From contig CP016211.1 in the NCBI GenBank assembly GCA_001931535.1, forward strand, positions 6,121,573 through 6,185,572: DNA of 64,000 nucleotides, written 5' to 3'. Below are positions 9,107 to 18,398 of the stretch, piece by piece. The position numbers and the translations under genes are program-made. The stretch is from Minicystis rosea. GTDB taxonomy: Bacteria; Myxococcota_A; Polyangia; Polyangiales; Polyangiaceae. How positions within the stretch are numbered: the first letter of the stretch is position 1; every line of letters begins with the position of its first letter. The notes beneath the pieces were generated by a model. That model was not told the DNA's origin and ran no database searches. It saw only the letters and a program-made list of their open reading frames with translations.

Positions 9107-9138
9107 AGGCCCGCCCGGACTTCGGAGCGGGCCTTTTT
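9107..9138 (+). terminator. Rho-independent-type hairpin with T-run
   Basis: AGGCCCGC (9107-9114) pairs with GCGGGCCT (9127-9134), followed by TTTTT. It reads on the plus strand, but no plus-strand gene ends upstream. It may end a small RNA or attenuate the gene starting at 9180. Confidence 0.65.
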
Positions 9139-9179
9139 CGTTCCTGAAGTCCCCAAGGCCGCGCGATTGGAGGACCATC

Positions 9180-11669
9180 ATGTCGAACGAGCCATCTCCT
9201 TTTTCGGACACCAACACACCATCCTTCTCTCCCTCGGACGTGCGGGAGGCGCCGAAGCGCGCGCCCGAGCTCACGTTCGGGACTTACCGCGTGCGCGGTG
9301 AGGCGGCCGCTCACGCGGTCACGCGCGCGCTCGAGGCCGGGATTCGCAGCATCGACACGGCGCACCTCTACAAGAACGAGAGCGCGGTGTTCGGTGCCGT
9401 GCGCGCCTTCGAGGTCGCGCATCCCGAGGCGGGCCCGATCCGCGTGTGCACCAAGATCTTCAAGCACCTGATCTTCGATCAAACCATCCGCGCCGTCGAA
9501 AGCTCGGCGGAGCGGCTCGGACGCGCGCTCGACGTGGTGCTCCTCCATCGCCCGCTCCCCGGCGCGATGTGGCGTGCGTTGAGCGCCTGCGCCGATCGCG
9601 GCCTGGTGAAGGAGATTGGCGTCTCCAACTACTCGGCGACGCGGCTTTCAGCGCTCCTTTCGTTCTGCAATGGGCTCGAGGGTGGGCCGCCGTGCCGTCG
9701 CCCCGCGCTCAATCAGATCGAGCTCCATCCCTTCGTCGGCCCCGTCCAACCGCTGCTCGGGCTCTGCCGCTCGGAAGGCGTTCGCGTGCAAGGCCACACG
9801 GTGTTCGCGCGCGGCCAATACTTCGATTTCGCGCCGCTCGTGCGCCTCGCAGGCGCGCTCGGGGTGTCGCCCGCCGTGGTGCTCCTGCGTTGGGCGCAGC
9901 AGCTCGGCGCCGAGGTCGTGTTTCATACTTCGCGCGAGGACCATCTCGCTGAGGTCGTGCACGCGACGGCCACGGCGGCGCCCGTGCTCAGCGCGCGCGA
10001 CATGGCCGAGATCAGCGGCTATTACGCGCTGGAGACGCGGCGCTTCTTTCCCGAGCCCGTCTCTCCCGCGCTCCACGACGACGAGCTCTCCGACGTCGTC
10101 GAGACGACGCGCTACGTGGCGCTCGTCGCCGAGCGCTTGGACGCGGACCGCCGCGCCATGGACCTCGGGCTTGCCGTGTCGGACACCGCGCTGAACCTGC
10201 CCGCGAATACGAATCGCCAATTGCTGACGGACCCGATCGCCAATCAGATCGCGTTGCAGCTCTTCCCGGTCGAGGACGGAAAGACCGCCGAGGGGAGCTA
10301 TTCGCGGTTTCGCGAGCTCATCCGGAAGCTCCGCTCGTCGGCCCACGCGCAAAAGGACACCGCGCCGGAGCCGAAGGCGCTGAGCTGCACTCTGCACTTG
10401 GCGCACCGTACGATCGGTCCCCAACGTTTCGTGAAGGGAGAGCCGGTGTCGATGGCGGTCGCTCATCCGGAGGCCATGCCGGTCGAAGTGGCTCCCGAGG
10501 AGGAGCTCGCGCCGTTCTTCGAGTTCCTCGGAGACCCGGAGCGGCTGGCCCCGGAGGCGTGCGACGCCACCGAAGCACCGCTGGTGTTCACGCGCGGCGC
10601 CTACTTTCCGGATGAGCGCATGGACCTCTGCAAACAGGTCGTCGGCCCAGACCACATCGCGAAGCTGTGCGAGGCCGTCGAGCGGCCGTTCGTCGCCGAC
10701 CGTGCGCCGCGTTGGGGACGCGTGCGCCATTTCCTGCTCGGGAACAACATCGCCTGCGAAGGCGACTCCCTCGCCGGTGCGCGCGCGCTTTCACGACTCA
10801 TGGCGAACCCACGCGCCGAGATCGAGACGTGGTATCTCGCCGGCAACAGCATCGGGCCGGAGGACATGGGCGTCCTCGCGGGCGCTCTCGAGGGGAACGT
10901 CCACGCCCGCGCGCTGTGGTTGAAGCGAAACCCCTTGGGCACCGAGGGAGCGGCGCACCTCGGCCGCCTCCTCGCCAAGAACCAGACGCTTCATCTGCTC
11001 GACGTGCACAACACCGGGCTCTTCGACGAGGGCATCGAGGCGCTTGCGCGCGCCTTCGCGTCCGCTGACGGCGACGGCGTGCTCCATCTGCGGCACCTCT
11101 ATGCGTCGGCCAACGCGCTCTCCGAGCGCAGCTTTTCCGCGCTGCGTCCGTTGCTCACGAAGGCGCGGCCTTCGCCTTGCTCGCTCGTGTCGTTGTCGTT
11201 GTCGCTCAATCGCTTCGGGAACGCAGGCCTCGACGCGTTCGTGGACATCCTCGAGACCGGCGCGCTCGGAAATCTCGAGCGGCTCGATCTCGGCTCGATC
11301 GGGCTCGAGAAGCCGGATCTCTCGCGGCTCACGAGCGCGCTCCTTCGACACTGCGAGAAGCTCCGCAGCTTGGATCTCGGGACGTATCTCAGCACGCGCG
11401 ACTTGGGTGAGAAGACGAACCGGCTCGATTCGGACGTGACGGCGCTCGAGCGCCTCTTGCACGAGCATCCGGCGCTCGAGCTCCTCGATGTATCCATTTG
11501 CGGATTGCCGACGAGCTCCCTCGACCGGCTCGTCGCCGCATGCGGGGAGCACCAATCGCTGCACGGCGTCCGCGGGCACGCCGTTCATCACACCGAGCGC
11601 GAGCGGCGCTTCCTGAAGCATCCGAAGCGCGTGCTCCACATCGACTCGATCTATCGCGGTCGCGCGTGA
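9180..11669 (+). CDS. Aldo/keto reductase fused to a leucine-rich-repeat domain
   Basis: 829 residues with GGAGG before the start. Residues about 30-290 are an aldo/keto reductase with the full catalytic tetrad: Asp59 and Tyr64 (SIDTAHLY), Lys92 (VCTK) and His123 (LLHRP), plus the strand IGVSNYS. A middle stretch of about 200 residues matches nothing I recognise. Residues about 510-790 are leucine-rich repeats of the ribonuclease-inhibitor type (FLLGNNIACEG, WYLAGNSIGPEDMGVLAGAL, LWLKRNPLGTEGAAHLGRLL). AKRs reduce carbonyls with NADPH; LRRs bind proteins. There is no signal peptide, so it is probably cytoplasmic. The fusion suggests a redox enzyme tied to a protein partner. The gene stands alone. 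Confidence 0.88.
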   Translation: MSNEPSPFSDTNTPSFSPSDVREAPKRAPELTFGTYRVRGEAAAHAVTRALEAGIRSIDTAHLYKNESAVFGAVRAFEVAHPEAGPIRVCTKIFKHLIFDQTIRAVESSAERLGRALDVVLLHRPLPGAMWRALSACADRGLVKEIGVSNYSATRLSALLSFCNGLEGGPPCRRPALNQIELHPFVGPVQPLLGLCRSEGVRVQGHTVFARGQYFDFAPLVRLAGALGVSPAVVLLRWAQQLGAEVVFHTSREDHLAEVVHATATAAPVLSARDMAEISGYYALETRRFFPEPVSPALHDDELSDVVETTRYVALVAERLDADRRAMDLGLAVSDTALNLPANTNRQLLTDPIANQIALQLFPVEDGKTAEGSYSRFRELIRKLRSSAHAQKDTAPEPKALSCTLHLAHRTIGPQRFVKGEPVSMAVAHPEAMPVEVAPEEELAPFFEFLGDPERLAPEACDATEAPLVFTRGAYFPDERMDLCKQVVGPDHIAKLCEAVERPFVADRAPRWGRVRHFLLGNNIACEGDSLAGARALSRLMANPRAEIETWYLAGNSIGPEDMGVLAGALEGNVHARALWLKRNPLGTEGAAHLGRLLAKNQTLHLLDVHNTGLFDEGIEALARAFASADGDGVLHLRHLYASANALSERSFSALRPLLTKARPSPCSLVSLSLSLNRFGNAGLDAFVDILETGALGNLERLDLGSIGLEKPDLSRLTSALLRHCEKLRSLDLGTYLSTRDLGEKTNRLDSDVTALERLLHEHPALELLDVSICGLPTSSLDRLVAACGEHQSLHGVRGHAVHHTERERRFLKHPKRVLHIDSIYRGRA

Positions 11670-11825
11670 TCGGAACGAGTCGAGCAGCCTCACGAAATGT
11701 CGAGTCGCGCGCGACGCCATGGAGACGCAGCGAGCGCTCATGTCGCCCGCGCCGTGCGCTTCTCGAAGAGCCCCACGACCTCGTCGGTTGACACCGCTGA
11801 CCTGGGGTGAGACGGGTCCCGCCTC

Positions 11826-13418
11826 GTGTTTCTGCGTCGCGTCTTCTCCACCGCAATCGTCGCGCTCGGGGCACTCGGATGTTCTTCGCTCCGTGCCCCG
11901 TTGACCAGCCCGGAGCACGGCGGCCCCCCATGGACGGAGGCGACCTCGGCCCACTTCATCCTGCGCACCGACACCGCGCCCGGAGAGGTCCAGGATCTTC
12001 TCACGCAGATCGAGACGCTCCACGATGCGCTCGCGTTCGCGCTGGAGCGACCGGCCTCGGTGGGGGCGAAGATCGAGCTGGTCCGGTTCGATAGAACCAA
12101 AGACCTCATCGCAGTGGCTCACGGGGGCACGGGCGCGCGAGCCTATTTCTCCCAGCGGCTCTCCGGCGACATCGAGCCTCGCCCCACGCTCGTCTTCCAC
12201 GGAGCGGAGCTCGCCGACGACGCCCGCGAGACCTTCCTGCACGAGCTCACCCATCGGTTCCTCCGCGAGCGCTTCGCGGCCTTGCCCACGTGGTTGAACG
12301 AGGGGCTCGCGCAATACTACGAGACCATGCGCATCGAGGATGGGCGCCTCATCCTCGGCGAGCCCGGCGGGGCCGATTTCTGGGAGCAGCCGTTCGCCTC
12401 TTCGTCCTGGCGGGGCAACCTCCAGACGGTGCAGCTCCCCGTCTTCCGGGCCCTCACGGTATGGAAGCTCGTCGACGCCGACTGGAAGGATTTCTATGTC
12501 GCGTTCGGGCGGGAGAACCTGGCCGCGGTGTCGAACGAGGACAGCGCACGGGAGTCGGCGAGCTACACGTCGGCGTGGAAGCTCGTGCACTATTTCCTCA
12601 ACGGCCCCGACGCCGGCGATAGAGCCCGCTTCCAGTCGTTCGTCGCCGCCGTGCAGCGGGGGACGCGGGCGCGTGACGCGTTCCTCGACACGTTCGGCGG
12701 AGATCTCCCGCGGCTGGAGCAGTCCTTTCGACGCTACCTCCTCGAGGCGCGACTCGCGCGCCGGCTGGTCGACTACCGGCGTCCTCCGGCGTCCACACCC
12801 ATCCAGGTTCGCGCCATGAGCGACGCCGAGGTCCACCTGCTGTGGGCGCGCCTGCTGCCCGCGAAGAAGGGAGAAGCAGCGCTCGCCCAGCATCACCTCG
12901 AAGAGGCCCTGGCGCGCGATGCCGCTTCGCCCGAGGTGCGGTATGGGCGCGCCCTCTTCTGGATGGAACAGAAGCGCTTCGACGAGGCGGATCGCGATCT
13001 CGCCGTCGCCCTCCACGCGCGCCCGGATGAGCCTCGGTATCTCTATGCTCGCCTCTTTTGGCATCTGAGCCAGGCGGGCTCCGCCGCGGCCACCGTCCCC
13101 GCGGAGCTGGTGAGTCACCTCGAGCGCACCGCGACGTCGTCGCGACAGCTCAGCGCCGTGGCATCTCAGGTCGGCGCGCTCGGACGCGTGGAGGACGGTC
13201 TGCGGTTGTCGGCACGATCCATCGAGGCCGATCCGCTGTGCTGGAGCTGCCAGGCAACGCGGGCGAGCCTGCTCCTCGCGCTCGACAAGCTCGATGACGC
13301 CGGCGCGGCTCTGGAGCGCGCGCTGTCGCTGCTGCCGGAGGGGGCCTCTGCCGAGCCCATCCTGTCACTCCGGCGCCGGATCGAGAAGGCCCGCGCCGGC
13401 AGGTCACCCACCCACTGA
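11826..13418 (+). CDS. Gluzincin (peptidase MA-like) lipoprotein with TPR-like C-terminus
   Basis: 530 residues from a GTG start. The signal peptide ends at lipobox Cys19 (LGALGC). The zinc site is HELTH at 139-143 with a downstream Glu159 in the NEGLAQYY helix, the arrangement of gluzincin peptidases of the MA clan. Residues about 330-520 form helical repeats resembling TPRs. This gives a membrane-anchored periplasmic or surface metallopeptidase; the substrate is unknown. Lone gene converging on the oxygenase gene at 13501. Confidence 0.85.
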   Translation: MFLRRVFSTAIVALGALGCSSLRAPLTSPEHGGPPWTEATSAHFILRTDTAPGEVQDLLTQIETLHDALAFALERPASVGAKIELVRFDRTKDLIAVAHGGTGARAYFSQRLSGDIEPRPTLVFHGAELADDARETFLHELTHRFLRERFAALPTWLNEGLAQYYETMRIEDGRLILGEPGGADFWEQPFASSSWRGNLQTVQLPVFRALTVWKLVDADWKDFYVAFGRENLAAVSNEDSARESASYTSAWKLVHYFLNGPDAGDRARFQSFVAAVQRGTRARDAFLDTFGGDLPRLEQSFRRYLLEARLARRLVDYRRPPASTPIQVRAMSDAEVHLLWARLLPAKKGEAALAQHHLEEALARDAASPEVRYGRALFWMEQKRFDEADRDLAVALHARPDEPRYLYARLFWHLSQAGSAAATVPAELVSHLERTATSSRQLSAVASQVGALGRVEDGLRLSARSIEADPLCWSCQATRASLLLALDKLDDAGAALERALSLLPEGASAEPILSLRRRIEKARAGRSPTH

Positions 13419-13500
13419 GGACATCGGAACAATCGCAGCCGGCGTCGCGATGGGGAGAAGCATCGTCGAAGACTCGATATCTCCTCGGCCGCTCGGCCCA

Positions 13501-14298
13501 CTACTGCGTCCGCGGCTCGACCCAAATCGCCGGATGCGGTGGCCGGCGCTCTTCGGTGGGGCGATCGACCGTGTAGTAGTAGGCCAGCAGCGCGCGGCGC
13601 GTGCGATCCGGAGGGCAACGCAGCGGTGCGGGGTAGCCGTGCCAGGCGTCGGAGCGGTGGAGCATCACCACACAGCGATTGAAGCTCGGGGCGATGCGCG
13701 CGGCGCAGCGCGAGAGATCGGGTGGCCACAGCTCGAGGTGTCCGGCCCAATCGTCTTGCCAATCCTGATTGAAATAGACGATTGCCGTGAGGCGCCGTTC
13801 GAGCTGTCGAAAGCGATCCCGGTTGTGATCGGCGTGGAGCGCGAGGTGCCCGCCGGGGAGGGTGTGGTGCGCGCCGGCGCCGCGAAAATGCGGATCGGGG
13901 ATGAGGCCGAGGATCCCCGTGAGGCGTTCGAGGAAGTCGATCATCGCCTGACCGTTGAGCTCGCTCAGGATGTGGCGAATGAAGGGCGCGGCCCCCTCGA
14001 AGCCGCGGCGCTGCAAATGGCCGAGGCGGCCGGCCTGCTCGGCGTGATCGATGCGCTTCCAACCGGGCAGGTCCGGCGGCGGGAACTCGTGCGCGACCCG
14101 CTCGGCGACGGGGCCCGGGAGGAAGTCGTCGAGGACCGCGTGCGGGAAGGGATCGGCGGCGAGGAAGCGCGCGCGAAGCGGCTCGGCGCGCGCGAGGAGC
14201 GCGCCGCGATCGAAGAATGGAGTCACCTCGGCAGGGTTCGACGACACGACCTCTCGATAGCGTGGCGGGCGTGGCGGGTCGACACGTCGTGGCGGCAC
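13501..14298 (-). CDS. 2-oxoglutarate/Fe(II)-dependent oxygenase (prolyl-hydroxylase-like)
   Basis: 265 residues. Iron ligands fit His155 and Asp157 (HADHN) and His220 (AWHGYP), with Arg234/235 of RRALLAYYYT as the 2-oxoglutarate anchor: the double-stranded beta-helix signature of the prolyl 4-hydroxylase superfamily. The strand AIVYFNQDW with GHLELW is typical of members that hydroxylate proteins or natural products. The substrate cannot be deduced and no biosynthetic genes adjoin. It is divergent from the Ser/Thr kinase at 14381. No signal peptide. Confidence 0.9.
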   Translation of the reverse strand: MPPRRVDPPRPPRYREVVSSNPAEVTPFFDRGALLARAEPLRARFLAADPFPHAVLDDFLPGPVAERVAHEFPPPDLPGWKRIDHAEQAGRLGHLQRRGFEGAAPFIRHILSELNGQAMIDFLERLTGILGLIPDPHFRGAGAHHTLPGGHLALHADHNRDRFRQLERRLTAIVYFNQDWQDDWAGHLELWPPDLSRCAARIAPSFNRCVVMLHRSDAWHGYPAPLRCPPDRTRRALLAYYYTVDRPTEERRPPHPAIWVEPRTQ

Positions 14299-14380
14299 CG
14301 CGACCGACCATCGGTGAATGGAACCGGCATCACGAGCGGCGGCGTCTCGCCGCGACGAAGCGTCCTATACTCGCGCGCGC

Positions 14381-15583
14381 ATGACGGCGCTCTCCGAATC
14401 CCTGCGTGACGGCCGCTATCGCCTCGTCGGCGTTCTCGGGGAGGGAGCGCAGGGCACGACCTTCGACGCGGTCGACACCAAGACCGGGCTCGCCGTGGCG
14501 GTGAAGCGCTTCCGCGTGCGCGGCGCGCGGAGCTGGAAGGACGTGGAGCTCGCCGAGCGCGAGGCGGCCGTGGTCGCGAAGCTCTCGCACCCGATGCTCC
14601 CGCGCCATGTGGAGCACTTCGAGGAGGCGGGCGAGCTCTTTCTCGTCACCGAGAAGATCGAGGGCGAGAGCCTCGCGGCGCGGAGACGGCGTGGGCTCGC
14701 GTTCGACGAGGGCGACGTGATCCGTTTGCTCCACGACGCGGCGGATGTGCTCCGCTACCTGCACGGCCGCACGCCGCCCATCGTTCACCGCGATCTCAAG
14801 CCCAGCAACATCCTCCGCCGTCCGGACGGGTCCTTCGCGTTCATCGATTTCGGCGCCGTGCGTGATCGGATGAAGCCCGAGGGAGGCAGCACCGTCGTGG
14901 GCACGTTCGGTTACATGGCGCCCGAACAGTTCCAGGGCCGCGCCACAGCCGCATCCGACGTGTATGCGATCGGCGCTACGGCGCTGTCGCTGCTGACCGG
15001 TCGCGAGCCCGAGGACCTGCCGCACGTCGGCCTCGGCATCGACGTGCCGCGCGCGCTCGAAGGCTCCGGCGTTCGCGCCGAGCTCGTGGAGCTGCTCGCG
15101 GACATGCTGGAGCCCATGCCGGAGAAGCGGGCGACGTTCATCGATGTCGAGAGGCTCGCCGGATCGAGCACGCGCGAGGCCCATGGGGCTCCGGCCTCGT
15201 GCGCGAACCCTGGTTGCCGAAACGGGCGTGTCGGCAACGAGCGATGCCCCGTGTGCAAGAGAGGCGAAGAGGCCGAGCCCACCTCGAGACTCGTGGTGTT
15301 GCTTTGTGCGGTCATCGGTCTGGCAACGTACGCCGCGATGGTGCGGTGGAGCCTGGGTGTTGGTGAGCGCGTCGTGCTGGGTGCCCTCGTCCTCTTCATC
15401 ATCTACCGCGGCGTGTCGGCAGGCTCGCGCGCGCGGAAGAGCGCGAAGCTGACCTTCGTCGAGAGGAAGCAGAAGGCGTCGGAGCGCGCGCAGCTGACGC
15501 GCGCCCGCATTTCGTTCGCCGAACCCATGGCGGAGGACGAGCCCGACGAGGCTCACGACACCAGGCGAAGGATGCGCCGGTGA
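14381..15583 (+). CDS. Membrane-anchored Ser/Thr protein kinase with zinc-ribbon linker
   Basis: 400 residues. The kinase domain (about 13-260) is complete: glycine loop GEGAQGTTF, Lys42, catalytic loop HRDLKPSN (137-144), DFG (157-159), and GYMAPEQF. Two CxxxxC/CxxC pairs (Cys274, 279, 289, 292) make a likely zinc ribbon. Two hydrophobic segments (about 303-322 and 332-346) anchor it, leaving a basic C-terminal tail. It is a Hanks-type kinase as expanded in myxobacteria. The ATG at 14381 is chosen because the glycine loop then starts at a normal distance. It ends 15 bases from the convergent histidine kinase. Confidence 0.93.
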   Translation: MTALSESLRDGRYRLVGVLGEGAQGTTFDAVDTKTGLAVAVKRFRVRGARSWKDVELAEREAAVVAKLSHPMLPRHVEHFEEAGELFLVTEKIEGESLAARRRRGLAFDEGDVIRLLHDAADVLRYLHGRTPPIVHRDLKPSNILRRPDGSFAFIDFGAVRDRMKPEGGSTVVGTFGYMAPEQFQGRATAASDVYAIGATALSLLTGREPEDLPHVGLGIDVPRALEGSGVRAELVELLADMLEPMPEKRATFIDVERLAGSSTREAHGAPASCANPGCRNGRVGNERCPVCKRGEEAEPTSRLVVLLCAVIGLATYAAMVRWSLGVGERVVLGALVLFIIYRGVSAGSRARKSAKLTFVERKQKASERAQLTRARISFAEPMAEDEPDEAHDTRRRMRR

Positions 15584-15598
15584 GACGAAGGATGGGGG

Positions 15599-16243
15599 TC
15601 ACGCGGCCGGCAAACGCAGGACGAACGTCGATCCACGCGCGGGCTCGGAGGCGACCGAGATGGTGCCGCCGTGCGCTTCCACGATCTCGCGGACCAGGAA
15701 GAGACCGAGACCACCGCCGCGCTCGAAGAGGCGCGCGGCGACCTCGGCGGTCATGCCCGGGCCTTCGTCGACGATGGTGAGGACGACCGCGCCTTCGAGG
15801 CGCGCGAGGTGCACGCGCACGCGGCTCCCGCGCGGGGAGTAACGGATGGCGTTGCCGAGCAGGCTGGCCACGACCCAGCCGGCTTTCACGGGGTCGACGA
15901 CGGCGGAGACGTCGGGCTCGAGATCGCACGAGAGCGCGATGTCGCGTTCGTTGGCCTGCTCGACGAGCGGCGCGCGGGCGCTCTCGACGAGCGCGCCGAG
16001 ATCGGTGCGCACCATCTCCACGGGCCCGGCGTGCGCGCCGAGGCGATCGGTCTTGAGCTCGCGATCGACGAGCAACGCGAGGCGCGCGGCGTCGGCGACG
16101 AGGGTGCGGATCACGTCGCGCTGCGCTTCGTTGAGCGGCCCGAGCACGCCGTCGTCGAGCAGGCCGAGGCCCAAGCTGAGGGACGTCAGCGGCGTGCGCA
16201 GCGCGTGGGCCAAGGCGAGGGTGGCGTCGGGATCGGGCATCAT
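15599..16243 (-). CDS. Small soluble histidine kinase
   Basis: 214 residues with no membrane segment or sensor domain. HisKA contains the phospho-acceptor in HALRTPLTSL near the N-terminus. HATPase_c follows with N box GNAIRYSPRG, G1 DEGPGM and G2 RGGGLGLFLV. The start is fixed by an overlap: its ATG (16243-16241) overlaps the TGA (16242-16240) of the upstream receiver gene, so they are translationally coupled. It is the transmitter of the KdpD-like operon and probably receives its signal from the KdpD module as a separate chain. Confidence 0.93.
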   Translation of the reverse strand: MMPDPDATLALAHALRTPLTSLSLGLGLLDDGVLGPLNEAQRDVIRTLVADAARLALLVDRELKTDRLGAHAGPVEMVRTDLGALVESARAPLVEQANERDIALSCDLEPDVSAVVDPVKAGWVVASLLGNAIRYSPRGSRVRVHLARLEGAVVLTIVDEGPGMTAEVAARLFERGGGLGLFLVREIVEAHGGTISVASEPARGSTFVLRLPAA

Positions 16244-17235
16244 GGCAGGACGTGGGGGGCGCGCAGCGAGGCGAGTCGGTCGACGTCGAGCGCGCGGCGG
16301 GTGGGCTCGGCGACGACGATGGGGCGCAGGCCGAGATCGGCGAGCGCGTGCTCGATCGACGCGACGGAGCCGGCGCCGGCCATGAGCACGAAGGCGCGGG
16401 GGCCGTCGCCGTCGCGGAAATACAGCGCGCCGGGTGTGCCTTCGCCGAGGCCGAGCGCGATCAAGGCCACGCAAGGATCGCCGCCCACGGGGCACGCGCC
16501 GCGCAGCTCGGTGACGGGGTCCGTGATGATCCAGATCGCGGCGCCCGCGTGATCGGGCCGCAACGCGCGCACGGGACGCGTCCCGGCGTAGGCGGCGAGG
16601 CGCGCGAGGCCTTCGTGCGGATCGGGCGCGGGCGTGTCCTCGTCGCGGCGCAGCGCGAGGGCGGCGCGGTAGGCGCGATCGGCGTCCGCGTCGTCGCCTT
16701 CGAGCTCGGCGGCGAGCGCGAAGAGCGCCATCACCTCCGCATCGAGCGGCGCGGTGGCCTGCGCGCGGCGGAGCGCGGGCCACGCATCGGAGAGGCGCCC
16801 CTCCGCGAGCGCGCGGCGCGCGGCGATGACGGCCGCGGCGTGATCGAGCGCGTCGTCGTGGCGCGAGACGCGCTGCTCGATGACCCGGCGCACGGCCTCG
16901 CGCAGATCGTCGGGCGTGAAGGGCTTGCTGAGCGCGTCCGCGACGCGCAGGCGGATCAGCTCGCGCATGACGCGCGCCGAGAGCAGCGTGCCGGTGACGA
17001 TCACGGGCAGCGCCGGCAGCTCGCGCCGCAGGACGCGCACGTCGTCGAGCACGCCGCCGCGTTCGCCGAGCTCGTCGATGACGCAGAGCTCGACGGGCAT
17101 GCCCGCGAGGAGGCGCGGGCGCGCCTCGGCGAGCGAGGCCACGGCGTCGACCGCGTAGCCGTCGGCGGTGAGGACGCGATCCATGACGGCGCGCCCCGCG
17201 GTGTCGGGCTCGATGACGAGGATGCGCCGGCTCAT
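16240..17235 (-). CDS. Response-regulator receiver protein with unusual C-terminal region
   Basis: 331 residues from the ATG at 17235, which overlaps the upstream gene's TGA (17234-17232). The receiver domain covers about 1-120: acidic residues near EPDTAG, likely phospho-Asp in LCVIDEL, and the conserved Lys in LSKPFTPDD. There is no DNA-binding domain. Residues about 135-225 are alanine-rich helices resembling TPRs. The last 100 (AAIWIITDPVTEL, GALYFRDGDGPRAF) are a domain I do not recognise. Output is probably protein-protein rather than transcriptional. Confidence 0.88.
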   Translation of the reverse strand: MSRRILVIEPDTAGRAVMDRVLTADGYAVDAVASLAEARPRLLAGMPVELCVIDELGERGGVLDDVRVLRRELPALPVIVTGTLLSARVMRELIRLRVADALSKPFTPDDLREAVRRVIEQRVSRHDDALDHAAAVIAARRALAEGRLSDAWPALRRAQATAPLDAEVMALFALAAELEGDDADADRAYRAALALRRDEDTPAPDPHEGLARLAAYAGTRPVRALRPDHAGAAIWIITDPVTELRGACPVGGDPCVALIALGLGEGTPGALYFRDGDGPRAFVLMAGAGSVASIEHALADLGLRPIVVAEPTRRALDVDRLASLRAPHVLP

Positions 17236-18398
17236 GACGGGCCCTCCTGGTCCGCGCGCGGCGAGCCGACGACGACAACGTCGACCTCGGGCGCGAGGCG
17301 CATGAACCGATCGAGCACCGATCCCACGAGGCGCTCGCGCCACGCCGGCCGGCGCGTACGGCCGAACACGGCGTGCGTGATGTGGCGCTCACGGGCGAAG
17401 CGGGCGAGCGCCTCGGCGACGTCGTCGCCCTCGACCCGCGCCACGGAAGCGCCGAGCTCCTTGGCGAGGTTGATGTTGTCGGCGAGCGAGCGCAGCGACG
17501 CGCTGTCGATCCGCTCGGGCGTCTCGCCCGCGGTGCGCACGTAGACCACGTACCACACGCTGTTGAGACCACCCGCGAGGCGCGCGCCGCGCCGGAGGAG
17601 ACGCCGCGTCGAGCTCGGCTGCGAGGACATGCACACCATGACCCGCTCGACGTCGACCACGCCGCGCACCTCGGGACCCGCGTCGGCATCGCTCGGACGC
17701 GTGGCCTGCACCTTGGCCCGAGCGCGGAGCTCGACGGCGTTGGCGACCTCGCGCAGCGAGAGCTGGCGCAGCGCGGCCAACCGATCCGCTTGGAAAAAGG
17801 CGCCCAGCGCGCGCTCGACCTTCTCGGGCGGGTAGATCTTCCCGGCCCGGAGCCGCTCCTGCAGATCTTCCGGAGCCAGGTCGACCACGATGATCTCTTC
17901 CGCGCGATGCAGGAAGCGATCGGGAATGCGCTCGCGGACGTCGACCCCCGTCTCCCGCAAGACCACGTCGTGCAGGCTCTCGAGGTGCTGCACGTTGACC
18001 GCGCCGATGACGCTGATGCCGGCGTCGAGCAGGGCCTCGACGTCCTGATAGCGCTTGTCGTGCCGGCTGCCGGGCACGTTGGTGTGGGCCAGCTCGTCGA
18101 CGATCACGAGGTCGGGGCGGCGCGCGATCACCGCGTCGAGATCCATCTCCTCGAGCGGGACGCCGCGGTACTCGATCGTCCGCCGCGGGATGATCTCGAG
18201 GTCGCCGATCTCGGCCCGCGTCTCGGCCCGCCCGTGCGTCTCGATCAAGCCGCAGACGACGTCGATCCCTTCCGCGCGAAGGCGTTTGGCTTCGCGAATC
18301 ATGGCCACCGTCTTTCCGACCCCCGCCGCCATGCCGAGGTAGACCTTGAGCCGTCCTCCCTGCGCGCCTTTGAGAAATTGGAGGAAGTCGTCGGTCAC
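17232..18398 (-). CDS. KdpD-type sensor module: KdpD domain plus universal-stress-protein domain, no kinase
   Basis: 388 residues from the GTG at 18398 with GGGAG upstream; the open frame further upstream looks non-coding. The N-terminal KdpD domain has a Walker A GMAAGVGKT (22-30) and DELAHTN, and extends to about residue 215. A Usp domain follows (RVMVCMSSQ onward) to about 385. The DUF4118 membrane helices and kinase of full-length KdpD are absent. The kinase is a separate gene two positions downstream. No kdpFABC genes are in the window, so the role may not be potassium uptake. First gene of a three-gene operon with 4-base overlaps. Confidence 0.9.
   Translation of the reverse strand: MTDDFLQFLKGAQGGRLKVYLGMAAGVGKTVAMIREAKRLRAEGIDVVCGLIETHGRAETRAEIGDLEIIPRRTIEYRGVPLEEMDLDAVIARRPDLVIVDELAHTNVPGSRHDKRYQDVEALLDAGISVIGAVNVQHLESLHDVVLRETGVDVRERIPDRFLHRAEEIIVVDLAPEDLQERLRAGKIYPPEKVERALGAFFQADRLAALRQLSLREVANAVELRARAKVQATRPSDADAGPEVRGVVDVERVMVCMSSQPSSTRRLLRRGARLAGGLNSVWYVVYVRTAGETPERIDSASLRSLADNINLAKELGASVARVEGDDVAEALARFARERHITHAVFGRTRRPAWRERLVGSVLDRFMRLAPEVDVVVVGSPRADQEGPS

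Larger units (their letters stand above)
8613..9179. other. Mostly non-coding stretch, 567 bp
   Basis: This lies between the PIG-L gene (minus) and the AKR-LRR gene (plus). It holds the short possible ORF 8752-8949, a tandem TGGCCGGCCA repeat and one clear rho-independent-type hairpin at 9107-9138. I see nothing else convincing. Confidence 0.5.

Noticed and set aside
16252..17544. Plus-strand frame of 430 residues over the KdpD operon
   Set aside because: It is antisense to three overlapping genes with complete motifs.
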